Both the position numbers and the translations under genes were made by a program. A stretch of DNA of 64,000 bases from Paenibacillus barcinonensis (lineage in GTDB: Bacteria; Bacillota; Bacilli; Paenibacillales; Paenibacillaceae), in contig NZ_QJSW01000001.1 of NCBI RefSeq assembly GCF_003217495.1, positions 186,001 to 250,000 on the forward strand, given 5' to 3'. This document shows positions 57,067-64,000 of the stretch, piece by piece. The notes beneath the pieces are model-generated. The model was not told the DNA's origin. It worked only from the letters and a program-made list of their open reading frames with translations, and made no database searches. How positions within the stretch are numbered: the stretch's first letter is position 1; every line of letters starts with the position of its first letter.

Positions 57067-58902
57067 TTAATCTGCAGCAGGCTCGTCATCAAATAACGTA
57101 ACCCGTTCAATGCCTTCTGCGGAGATTCGTACCAGACCAATGTCCGATAAACGAAGCTCAGGAATAACCACTAATGCGAGCAGGGACAGGGTCATAAACG
57201 CGTTATTCAGCGTACAGCCAGCCGATTGCAGCGCTTCGCTGACAGCCGCCGATTGCTCTGCTACCACTTCGAATGGCTCCACAGACATGAGCCCTGCAAT
57301 ACGAAGCGGGAACTCGGTTACTCCTTCATTCGTAACAACAGCTACACCGCCTTGCATACGGATGACCCGATTCCCCGCCTCAGCCATTAGCGCATCATCG
57401 TTGCCAATAATCAACAGATTGTGGCTGTCATGGGCTACCGTCATCGCGATGGCAGCTGGTGCTATAAACCCGATGCCGCCAACCAGGGCAACAGCCCGAT
57501 TTCCTGTTTGCTTATGGCGTTCCAGCACCGCAATTTTGCACACCTCACCCGTTGCTGGCAGAACAACCTTGCCGCCCTGAACATTCACTTGCACATGTGT
57601 TTCCTTGGTCTCCACATGATTCTCTGTCACATGAATTACTCGCGCACCGATGGTGCCTTCCATAATTGGAGCAGCCAGCTCCAGATCCCGAGGCTGAATA
57701 TTGGCTTCAAGCTTCACCGTATTGAGAGCTTCCTCAGGATACGTAAAGGTATCCCATACTGCTGTCATCTTACCGTTCTCCGCTACCACTTGCCCCGCAG
57801 CAATCGTCATGCCTACACGCACATCTGCAAGGCGACCGTCCAGCAAAATAATGTCAGCGATGTTGCCCGGAATAACGGCGCCGATATCACGCGCTACGCC
57901 GAAGCGTTCAGCTGTATTAATCGTTGCCATCTGAAATGCCGTTACAGGCTTCACCCCTTGAGAGATGGCCAGTCGAACAACAAAGTCCATGTGTCCTTCC
58001 TTGAGCAGTGATTCCGAGCTTCGATCGTCTGTCACCAGCATCATCCGTCGGGTATCCAATCCAAGCTCTGTGCAAGCCTTAATTGTCTCAGCAACGTCAT
58101 GCCAAGCGGACCCCTGACGCATCTTCGCATACATGCCAAGGCGCAGCCGTTCCACAACATCCTCTTTGGTTACACACTCATGATCCCCGGTAACACCACT
58201 TGCCGCATAAGCGGGCAGGCGCCAATCATCGGCTGCCCAGGTAAAGTGACCATCTGCCACCTTGCCTGCACGCAGCGTTGCCTGAATCTCTCCGATCATC
58301 GTTTCATCTCCGTACACAACTCCAGGGAAGTTCATCACTTCACCCAAACCAATCATGTCCGGGCCCCAGGAAAGCGCCTCTGCCACCTCTTCCGGGCCAA
58401 TATAGGCTCCCGTTGTCTCCAGACCCGGATGAGTGGAGGGCACACACGAAGCCACCTGCATATATGCAGCCATAGGCGTAGTACGTGCTTCATCCAGCAT
58501 AAGCCGCAATCCTCTAAGCCCAAGCACGTTGGATATTTCATGCGGATCGAAGAAACCACCCGTCGTTCCCGAAGGCAATACTGCTCTTGCGAACTCGGAC
58601 ACCTTCATCTGTGTACTCTCGATATGACAATGACCATCCAGCAAACCAGGCGCGATATATTTGCCCTTGGCTTCAATGATTCGGGTATGCTCTCCAATCG
58701 TATGGCTTACATCTCTGCCGACATAGGCAATTCTTGCCCCTTGTACAGCGACTGACATGTCTGGCAAAATCTCACCCGATATGACATTGACCAGTGTACC
58801 TCCTCGGATCACAAGTGTTGCCTTCATATCTCCCCGTGCTGTTGCAACCAGATCGGGTACGCAATCGGCCATCAGCGGCCGTTCAAAATTTGTTTTATTC
58901 AA
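57067..58902 (-). CDS. ade: Adenine deaminase
   Basis: Ade converts adenine to hypoxanthine and ammonia for purine salvage. The 611-residue protein belongs to the amidohydrolase superfamily: metal-binding GLLDGHCHIEST, FFDPHEISNVLG, YGDETMIG, DGHFTW, GDHECVTKEDVVERLRLGMY, and VTDDRSSESLLKEGHMD, then the C-terminal Ade domain with AHDSHNLLIIGNDD. The start is most likely the TTG at 58902, with AAGGAGG upstream at good spacing. It is a single gene with its own terminator. Confidence 0.95.
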   Translation of the reverse strand: MNKTNFERPLMADCVPDLVATARGDMKATLVIRGGTLVNVISGEILPDMSVAVQGARIAYVGRDVSHTIGEHTRIIEAKGKYIAPGLLDGHCHIESTQMKVSEFARAVLPSGTTGGFFDPHEISNVLGLRGLRLMLDEARTTPMAAYMQVASCVPSTHPGLETTGAYIGPEEVAEALSWGPDMIGLGEVMNFPGVVYGDETMIGEIQATLRAGKVADGHFTWAADDWRLPAYAASGVTGDHECVTKEDVVERLRLGMYAKMRQGSAWHDVAETIKACTELGLDTRRMMLVTDDRSSESLLKEGHMDFVVRLAISQGVKPVTAFQMATINTAERFGVARDIGAVIPGNIADIILLDGRLADVRVGMTIAAGQVVAENGKMTAVWDTFTYPEEALNTVKLEANIQPRDLELAAPIMEGTIGARVIHVTENHVETKETHVQVNVQGGKVVLPATGEVCKIAVLERHKQTGNRAVALVGGIGFIAPAAIAMTVAHDSHNLLIIGNDDALMAEAGNRVIRMQGGVAVVTNEGVTEFPLRIAGLMSVEPFEVVAEQSAAVSEALQSAGCTLNNAFMTLSLLALVVIPELRLSDIGLVRISAEGIERVTLFDDEPAAD

Positions 58903-59268
58903 GCTCCCTGCCTCCTTCAATCAATCCCCTATTCCCTTCATAACGTTACCTGTGCCCCTCATGAAGGTACCAGCATCCCTTTATCCTGCAACGCTCCAAA
59001 AAAAAATAGATTGTTACGATTATATGAGTCTCGGCTCGATGTGTAAAGAAAAATTACATCAATTGTGTATACACACAACGAAAACCACCTGAATTATCAA
59101 TATGCACTAAAAAGTGTCTGCTTACTTCACCACCCCAGTCAAATCTGGTCTACATTCAGCATGAATAAAAAAATAGGCTAACCAGAAGTTGGGATTCAGG
59201 TCAGCCTATCTTAATGCATATCAACTGCGATTCATGATTAGCTCGCAACATGGCAGTGAAAACCAGCG
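58903..59268. other. Gap upstream of the adenine deaminase gene
   Basis: This 366-bp AT-rich stretch has no gene. It includes a perfect palindrome TGTGTATACACA (59064-59075) and the HelD terminator (59165-59211). I saw no purine riboswitch core or clear PurR box. Confidence 0.5.
59165..59211 (-). terminator. Terminator of the helD gene
   Basis: On the minus strand ATAGGCTGACC and GGTTAGCCTAT pair around a loop of about 15 nt and are followed by TTTTTTTATTC. Confidence 0.85.
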
Positions 59269-61644
59269 TTACTCTACACGAGTCGCAGTAATGTCTTTCA
59301 CCTCATACCACTCCTCAGACTGTGAGGTAATAAACGGACTAGGTCTTCCTAGAGAATATACGTGCAGCAGATGCATCGCTCGCGTACAGGCCGTATAGAA
59401 CAGCTTACGTTCCTGTTCATGGGAATAAGCTGTGGCAGACCCGTCATAGATCAGTACCGCGTCAAACTCGACCCCCTTTGCCAAATAAGCAGGTACAACA
59501 TGAACACCCTGTTCAAAAGCAAGTGTCGTTTTTTTGATCAGTTTGGGCGCAGTATCCAGCTTCTGACTTAGAAGCGCATGAACCTCGCTGCTCTCTTCTG
59601 CTGTTTTGCATATCACTGCAACTGATTCATATCCCTGTTGAATCAGATGATGAAGATCAACTGTAATGTGATGCATATGCTGATCCCGATCAGCAGTTAC
59701 GATGACTTTTGGCTTTTCGCCACTTCGGTTAAACGGTATAATCTGCTCGCCGCCGGGAACCATGCCCCGTGTAAACTCTACAATCTCCATCGTAGAGCGA
59801 TAACTGCGCGTCAGCTCAATAACCTCTGTATTCTCTGGTCCGTAAAGATCACTTAACGGTCCTGTCCCGCTAAGTACAGACGAGTGGGCATAGATGGCCT
59901 GATTAAAGTCACCAAGCGCCGTAATTTTGGCATGCGGGAACAGCCTTTTCATAAACGCCAGCTGAAATGCAGAATAATCCTGCGCTTCATCAATAATGAC
60001 ATGACGGATGCCGGAGTTAATATGGAAGCCAAGCAGCAGCTCTCGCAAATACAGATACGGTGTGATATCCTCATAAGCCAATTCCTGCAGCTTCAGCCTG
60101 CGCAGCGTCATCGTTGAGATTTCTTCCCAGTGTGCAGGCAACGGCTCGTTGTCCAGCAAACGCACCATCTGTGCCTGATCCTGAAACAGATTCGCATACA
60201 GCTGACGGATGTCGACAAAACGCAAGGATTTGATCCATTTACGCAGAGGTTTGAGCCGGTCACTGACAACCATTCGGGCCAAAATCTCTCTTTCCTGCTG
60301 GAAGTCATCAAACGTATGTGATTTCCCTTTCTGTTTGCGTTTCAACCGTTGATAAGCGCGCTGCAGGTCCTCCGGCTCCATCACATCAAGCTGCTGATCC
60401 ACCCAAGGCGCATCCAGTTCACTTTTGCCATATGTCGATAGCTCTTTCAGCAGCCAGTCTCGCAGCAGCTCCAGCCGGCTCACCAGCTTGACAGATGAAC
60501 CAAAGCTATAAAATTTCTCCGCCATCGCTTCCGAATCCACAATCACCTTGCCCTGAAAACGCACGTGCTTGAATTTCATACCACCGGAAAGCATGCTTTC
60601 CTTGTAACGCGTGATAACCTTCTGAAAGGATGCAGAAGACTTGAAGCGGATACTTGACATTCGTGCAGCATATCCCGGCTCTTGCGTGCCTGTAAGTACA
60701 TATTCAAGTTGAATAAACGGGTCCTCCAGCTGGTATTCACGTCCTAATCGGCGCTCCAGATACTCCTGAAATGTCGTTTGCAGCATGTTCTCTTCTCCTA
60801 GCTCCGGCAATACCGTTGATACATAGCTGTTAAACATCGGATTCGGTGAAAAAAGAACCATCTGATCCGCTTGCAGATGCTCGCGGTATTTATAGAGAAG
60901 GTACGCTACCCGCTGGAGCGCAGCAGAGGTTTTACCACTGCCTGCCGCTCCCTGCACGATTAACATTCTCGTCCGGTCATTGCGAATAATCCGGTTTTGC
61001 TCCTTCTGAATCGTTGCCACAATGCTTTTCATCTGTGCATCCGACGTTCGACTGAGCACAGCCTGTAGCAGCTGATCCCCAATCGTGACGCCCGTATCAA
61101 ACATAAAGCGTATACGTCTGTCACGAATGACAAACTGCCGCTTCATCTCGATCTCACCACTAATCTCGCCGCTTGGCGTACGATAGGTAATCGGTCCTGG
61201 TGCACCGTCATAATACAAGTTGGAGATGGGGGCACGCCAATCATAGATGAGGAAGGACTCCTCCTTCTCATCCAGCAGCGATGCGATCCCCAGATAGATG
61301 TGCTCCGCACCTGCATATCCGTCCTCCTTAAAATCAATACGTCCGAAATACGGGGAATGACGCAGTCGTTTCATTTTATCCAGAGCCGCAGCTGTGTTCA
61401 GATGACTTCGCTCCCTGTCGGACAACACCTGCGACTGCTGTCGCATGCTTGTTGACGTCTCCCCGACATCATCTGCTTCACTGAAGTTCATTGTGACCTC
61501 ATCCCAAAATTCTTTTCTCATCTCGACCACTTCGCCACGGAAGGAACCGACTTCTTCCTCCAGTGCAGTGATTCTACACTCAATCAAATCAGTCACTATA
61601 TTAACCCGCTGTTGTTCCTCATGCCATTGCTGTTCTGTACTCAT
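59269..61644 (-). CDS. helD: HelD-type superfamily 1 ATPase (RNA polymerase recycling factor)
   Basis: HelD is a UvrD-like ATPase that in Bacillus binds RNA polymerase and frees stalled complexes. The 791-residue protein has an N-terminal coiled-coil arm (about 1-70; AALEEEVGSFRGEV-like), the insert LIYDWRAPISNLYYD typical of HelD, Walker A IVQGAAGSGKTSAALQR, Walker B VIIDEAQDYSAFQL, motif III GDFNQAIY and late motifs LTRSYRSTMEIVEF and LFYTACTRAMHLLHVYS. I use the ATG at 61644 (MSTEQQWHEE); an ATG 54 nt upstream is possible. It stands alone. Confidence 0.93.
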   Translation of the reverse strand: MSTEQQWHEEQQRVNIVTDLIECRITALEEEVGSFRGEVVEMRKEFWDEVTMNFSEADDVGETSTSMRQQSQVLSDRERSHLNTAAALDKMKRLRHSPYFGRIDFKEDGYAGAEHIYLGIASLLDEKEESFLIYDWRAPISNLYYDGAPGPITYRTPSGEISGEIEMKRQFVIRDRRIRFMFDTGVTIGDQLLQAVLSRTSDAQMKSIVATIQKEQNRIIRNDRTRMLIVQGAAGSGKTSAALQRVAYLLYKYREHLQADQMVLFSPNPMFNSYVSTVLPELGEENMLQTTFQEYLERRLGREYQLEDPFIQLEYVLTGTQEPGYAARMSSIRFKSSASFQKVITRYKESMLSGGMKFKHVRFQGKVIVDSEAMAEKFYSFGSSVKLVSRLELLRDWLLKELSTYGKSELDAPWVDQQLDVMEPEDLQRAYQRLKRKQKGKSHTFDDFQQEREILARMVVSDRLKPLRKWIKSLRFVDIRQLYANLFQDQAQMVRLLDNEPLPAHWEEISTMTLRRLKLQELAYEDITPYLYLRELLLGFHINSGIRHVIIDEAQDYSAFQLAFMKRLFPHAKITALGDFNQAIYAHSSVLSGTGPLSDLYGPENTEVIELTRSYRSTMEIVEFTRGMVPGGEQIIPFNRSGEKPKVIVTADRDQHMHHITVDLHHLIQQGYESVAVICKTAEESSEVHALLSQKLDTAPKLIKKTTLAFEQGVHVVPAYLAKGVEFDAVLIYDGSATAYSHEQERKLFYTACTRAMHLLHVYSLGRPSPFITSQSEEWYEVKDITATRVE

Positions 61645-61731
61645 GTATTGATACGCCCCTCTTTCCCCGGATTGTGTCTTCAAATAGCCATTGGACAAGC
61701 CCGAAAAGGCAATGGTATATGTGTAATATGT

Positions 61732-62193
61732 TTATTTTTTCAAGTCCTCGATTGTTGCTGCCCAGCGTCCTAAAGCACTGGCCGGATCCTTTAATTGGAA
61801 GGTAATGCCTGATGTGATTTCTGCATAGGGTGCCTCATCTATACGAATATGTTGTATATTCCCTTCATATCTGTCGCGCGGATGCACAGCCTTCGCCAAT
61901 TCCGGCAAAAGGCGCACTTCCAGACGGATATGCAGCAAACGTTGTCCGTGAATTGCAATTAAGGTAGCCTTGCCTGTTTCCATCATATTCATACTCGTTT
62001 GAGTGCCTTGCCAAAGTGCCAGCCTGAGGCAACTCGGGCTTATTGCCAGCACTTCTCCCATGCTAATCATAGCCGTATGTGCCCATTGCCCGCCTGTTAC
62101 CGTGAGCAGCTGCATCGCCTCATGCTGCTTGGTCTCCAGCCGGCTGCCATTCATCCATTCCATCAGTTCTGTATCAAGCTGATCTATATGCAT
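61732..62193 (-). CDS. Pyridoxamine-phosphate-oxidase-like (FMN-binding split barrel) protein, function unknown
   Basis: The roughly 153-residue protein shows the split-barrel run of strands: HTAMISMGEVLAISPSCLRL, then NMMETGKATLIAIHG and LLHIRLEVRLL. This fits FMN-binding PNPOx-like proteins, but the match is from strand pattern only. I use the ATG at 62193, with GAGGGATAAGG upstream. It lies 88 nt upstream of helD on the same strand. Confidence 0.6.
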   Translation of the reverse strand: MHIDQLDTELMEWMNGSRLETKQHEAMQLLTVTGGQWAHTAMISMGEVLAISPSCLRLALWQGTQTSMNMMETGKATLIAIHGQRLLHIRLEVRLLPELAKAVHPRDRYEGNIQHIRIDEAPYAEITSGITFQLKDPASALGRWAATIEDLKK

Positions 62194-62223
62194 ATCCTTA
62201 TCCCTCGATTCCTGACCCAATAG

Positions 62224-62260
62224 ACCAAACAGCCCGGACGCTAATGTCCGGGCTTGGTTG
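62224..62260 (-). terminator. Hairpin terminator between the exporter-like gene and the split-barrel gene
   Basis: ACCAAACAGCCCGGAC-GCTAAT-GTCCGGGCTTGGT is a GC-rich hairpin 28 nt past the exporter-like stop, with only a weak U run. Confidence 0.7.
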
Positions 62261-62287
62261 TTATTCTATTGTATATGATTTTCCAGG

Positions 62288-63355
62288 CTAAGGCCATCTC
62301 AGCCAGTTCAGTAAATTGTCATGTGAATCCTTATCCTCGCCAACACTATGCACATGGTCTGCCAGCCGATTTAATCGTTCCAGCTGATAGCCATAGTCGT
62401 AGATGGCTGCGGCTACGATGGATAATCGTAACATACCTTCCTTGTCGATATCAAACTCCTTGATCGCCTGTTCCATGAAATGATCGTTATCGAGTACAAA
62501 CTGTGCTGCTTCCTCACCATTCGGCTTTAGCTTGTCTTCGAATTTAAGTAAAGCATGCTCATGGAACTTGATCACCCGTTCCAGATGTGTGTCAAAGAAC
62601 AGATCCATATCCGGGGTACGCTGTGCCTGAAAGTAATGACGTTCAACGGAATCCAGTACATCATATCCTTTTTGCAAACTCAACAGCATCTGCTTGTATA
62701 CAACCATCTGACGGGTCTCGCTGAATTTGGCACGCTTCATCTTCTTCTGCTCTTCCTCAAAGAGATGATACTTGTCAGATAAGGACTTGATTGACCCACC
62801 AAGATTACTTTTCTCCTCCCGGAAAACAACCTCTTTGATCTCGTCGGAGATCGAGGTGCGAAGCAGCAAGGACATGCCGTTAAATACACTTTGGATCTGC
62901 TTTACAAACTGCACCTTGGGTTTTGGCGGAAACACCGAGATGTTAATCAGGAATGCAGATATGATGCCTACAAGAGTCAACAGGAACCGATTCAGTGCAA
63001 AGTGCCAATCACCTGAAGCTTCCATAATAGAAACCACCGTGACCAGTGTCAGCCCCACGGTCTCACCCATATTCAATTTAAGACAGATCATGATAACAAG
63101 CACAATAATTAATCCGACTGCAATGGGTTCATTGGACAACACCATGCCACCGAGCAAAGCCACAATAGCTCCCAGCGTCGTTGTCTGCAGCTGATCCAGA
63201 AAATATTTCCACGAACGATAGATGGAAGGCTGCATCGCAAAGATCGCTGCAATCGCGGCAGGTACAGGAGATTGCGGATTCAGGAACATACTGCTCAGAT
63301 ATAAAGCCAGTGTGACCGCGATACCTGTCTTAAGTACACGTGCACCAAATGACAT
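62288..63355 (-). CDS. Aromatic-acid-exporter-family (ArAE_1/FUSC-like) membrane protein
   Basis: The N-terminal 150 residues hold about five membrane helices (ALYLSSMFLNPQSPVPAAIAA; TTTLGAIVALLGGMVL; AVGLIIVLVIMICL; FLLTLVGIISAFLINI), the FUSC-like half channel. The C-terminal 200 residues form a cytoplasmic helical domain (ArAE_1_C). In Bacillus such proteins are uncharacterised (YgaE/YqjA type). I use the ATG at 63355, with AGGAGGTG 6 nt upstream. Confidence 0.88.
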   Translation of the reverse strand: MSFGARVLKTGIAVTLALYLSSMFLNPQSPVPAAIAAIFAMQPSIYRSWKYFLDQLQTTTLGAIVALLGGMVLSNEPIAVGLIIVLVIMICLKLNMGETVGLTLVTVVSIMEASGDWHFALNRFLLTLVGIISAFLINISVFPPKPKVQFVKQIQSVFNGMSLLLRTSISDEIKEVVFREEKSNLGGSIKSLSDKYHLFEEEQKKMKRAKFSETRQMVVYKQMLLSLQKGYDVLDSVERHYFQAQRTPDMDLFFDTHLERVIKFHEHALLKFEDKLKPNGEEAAQFVLDNDHFMEQAIKEFDIDKEGMLRLSIVAAAIYDYGYQLERLNRLADHVHSVGEDKDSHDNLLNWLRWP

Positions 63356-63523
63356 GGCATGCACCTCCTCTTACCCAACCGGTTCGTTTACTTTTGATAA
63401 TGATCATGTTCATGATTACCCCATATTTCTTATTTTGCCTGAATGAGTTCAGGAGAACGATTAATTGTACCATGACATGTTATGCCTTTGCTATTCCCAG
63501 TTCATGAACGTTATAGAAACAAC

Positions 63524-63596
63524 AAAAAAACCTCATCCCTTGCAGATGTTCTGAGCATAATTTAACCCAAAACCTGCAAAAGGATGAAGCTTATTT
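63524..63596 (-). terminator. Terminator of the SDR gene
   Basis: On the minus strand CTTCATCCTTTTGCAG and CTGCAAGGGATGAGG pair around a long loop and are followed by TTTTTTT. Confidence 0.8.
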
Positions 63597-63638
63597 TCCG
63601 TTTCCTTGCATCTTAGCCCAAGCAATCCATGCTTTGGT

Positions 63639-64000
63639 TTAACGAGCCGTCCAGCCGCCGTCCGCTTTAATGACATCTCCGTTTACAAAGCTGGAATCAT
63701 TCGAGCCAAGGAACAAGGCCACACGAGCAATCTCCACCGGCTCGGCAAGCTTGCCTGGTCCAGCATCTCCAATAGCTGCCATTCCCAACGGATGCGGCGC
63801 CGTAATCGTTGTCTGAATATTCGTGTTCACACCACCAGGCGCAATCGCATTGGCCCGGATGTTTCCGCCTTCACGACCATAGGTCGAAGCAATATTTTTC
63901 GTTAAACCGATCAGAGCATGCTTCGAGGCAACATAGGCTGCGCCGCCACGTGTCCCAAACAACCCACCCACGGATGCATTGTTGACAATAACCCCTCCGT
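63639..64000 (-). CDS. Short-chain dehydrogenase/reductase, C-terminal part (5' end beyond window)
   Basis: The frame is open to the right edge and begins GGVIVNNASVGGLFG. The active-site motif YVASK (Tyr-x3-Lys) and the following HALIGLTKNIASTYG are typical of classical SDR enzymes, as are AIAPGGVNTNI and the end SSFVNGDVIKADGGW. It is an NAD(P)-dependent oxidoreductase of unknown substrate. About 120 C-terminal residues are present; roughly the first half, including the Gly-rich cofactor motif, lies outside. Confidence 0.92.
   Translation of the reverse strand, partial: GGVIVNNASVGGLFGTRGGAAYVASKHALIGLTKNIASTYGREGGNIRANAIAPGGVNTNIQTTITAPHPLGMAAIGDAGPGKLAEPVEIARVALFLGSNDSSFVNGDVIKADGGWTAR

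Noticed and set aside
58903..59268. Purine riboswitch ahead of adenine deaminase
   Set aside because: I looked for the conserved three-way-junction core (TATA..GG..TTTCTACC) and did not find it.

Overview
The window reads as chromosome of a spore-forming Paenibacillus-type Firmicute. Grounds: a ylbJ end facing coaD-rsmD as in Bacillus, GGAGG-type ribosome binding sites with many GTG and TTG starts, CUT1 sugar ABC genes with no ATPase gene beside them, YesM/YesN-type two-component genes, and an unusual density of AraC regulators and glycoside hydrolases. No rRNA, tRNA, CRISPR array, insertion sequence or prophage was seen.

Layout. 1-4 kb: housekeeping genes (ylbJ end, coaD, rsmD), an AraC/GyrI-like regulator and small hypothetical genes, one broken by a 4-bp duplication. 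4-14 kb: a sugar-uptake block on the minus strand, with a YesN/YesM pair upstream of a lipoprotein-permease-permease-lacZ (GH2) operon. 14-27 kb: plant polysaccharide genes: secreted GH74 xyloglucanase with X2 and CBM3 modules, an AraC-esterase-Axe2-SMP-30 cluster, a divergent GH42 beta-galactosidase, and uxaBA for galacturonate catabolism beside another AraC gene. 27-36 kb: a TPR protein, a phosphotransferase, a GDSL hydrolase, a MarR/MMPL efflux pair, a GNAT protein and an alpha/beta hydrolase. 36-39 kb: a cobalamin-binding protein with a CarH-like W-x9-EH motif, followed 4 nt later by a hybrid histidine kinase with no recognisable sensor domain. 39-46.5 kb: MarR, rpiA, then a chemoreceptor followed after 43 nt by a 1233-residue NRPS-like adenylation-thiolation-reductase protein. 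46.5-52 kb: TraX-like, GNAT and FucU genes, a MarR/MFS pair and a second MFS gene. 52-55.5 kb: GH31 alpha-xylosidase (YicI type) divergent from an AraC regulator. 55.7-64 kb: a lipoprotein with a TIM-barrel look, adenine deaminase, HelD, a PNPOx-like protein, an aromatic-acid-exporter-like protein and a partial SDR.

How the genes fit together. GH74 endo-xyloglucanase outside the cell, a CUT1 importer, beta-galactosidases (GH2, GH42), alpha-xylosidase and acetyl esterases would together dismantle acetylated, galactosylated xyloglucan or related hemicellulose. UxaA/UxaB point to pectin-derived uronate use alongside. Several promoter regions carry CcpA-like cre sites, which fits catabolite control. 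The most promising unexplained units are the cobalamin protein with its sensorless hybrid kinase, and the chemoreceptor paired with the A-T-R reductase.
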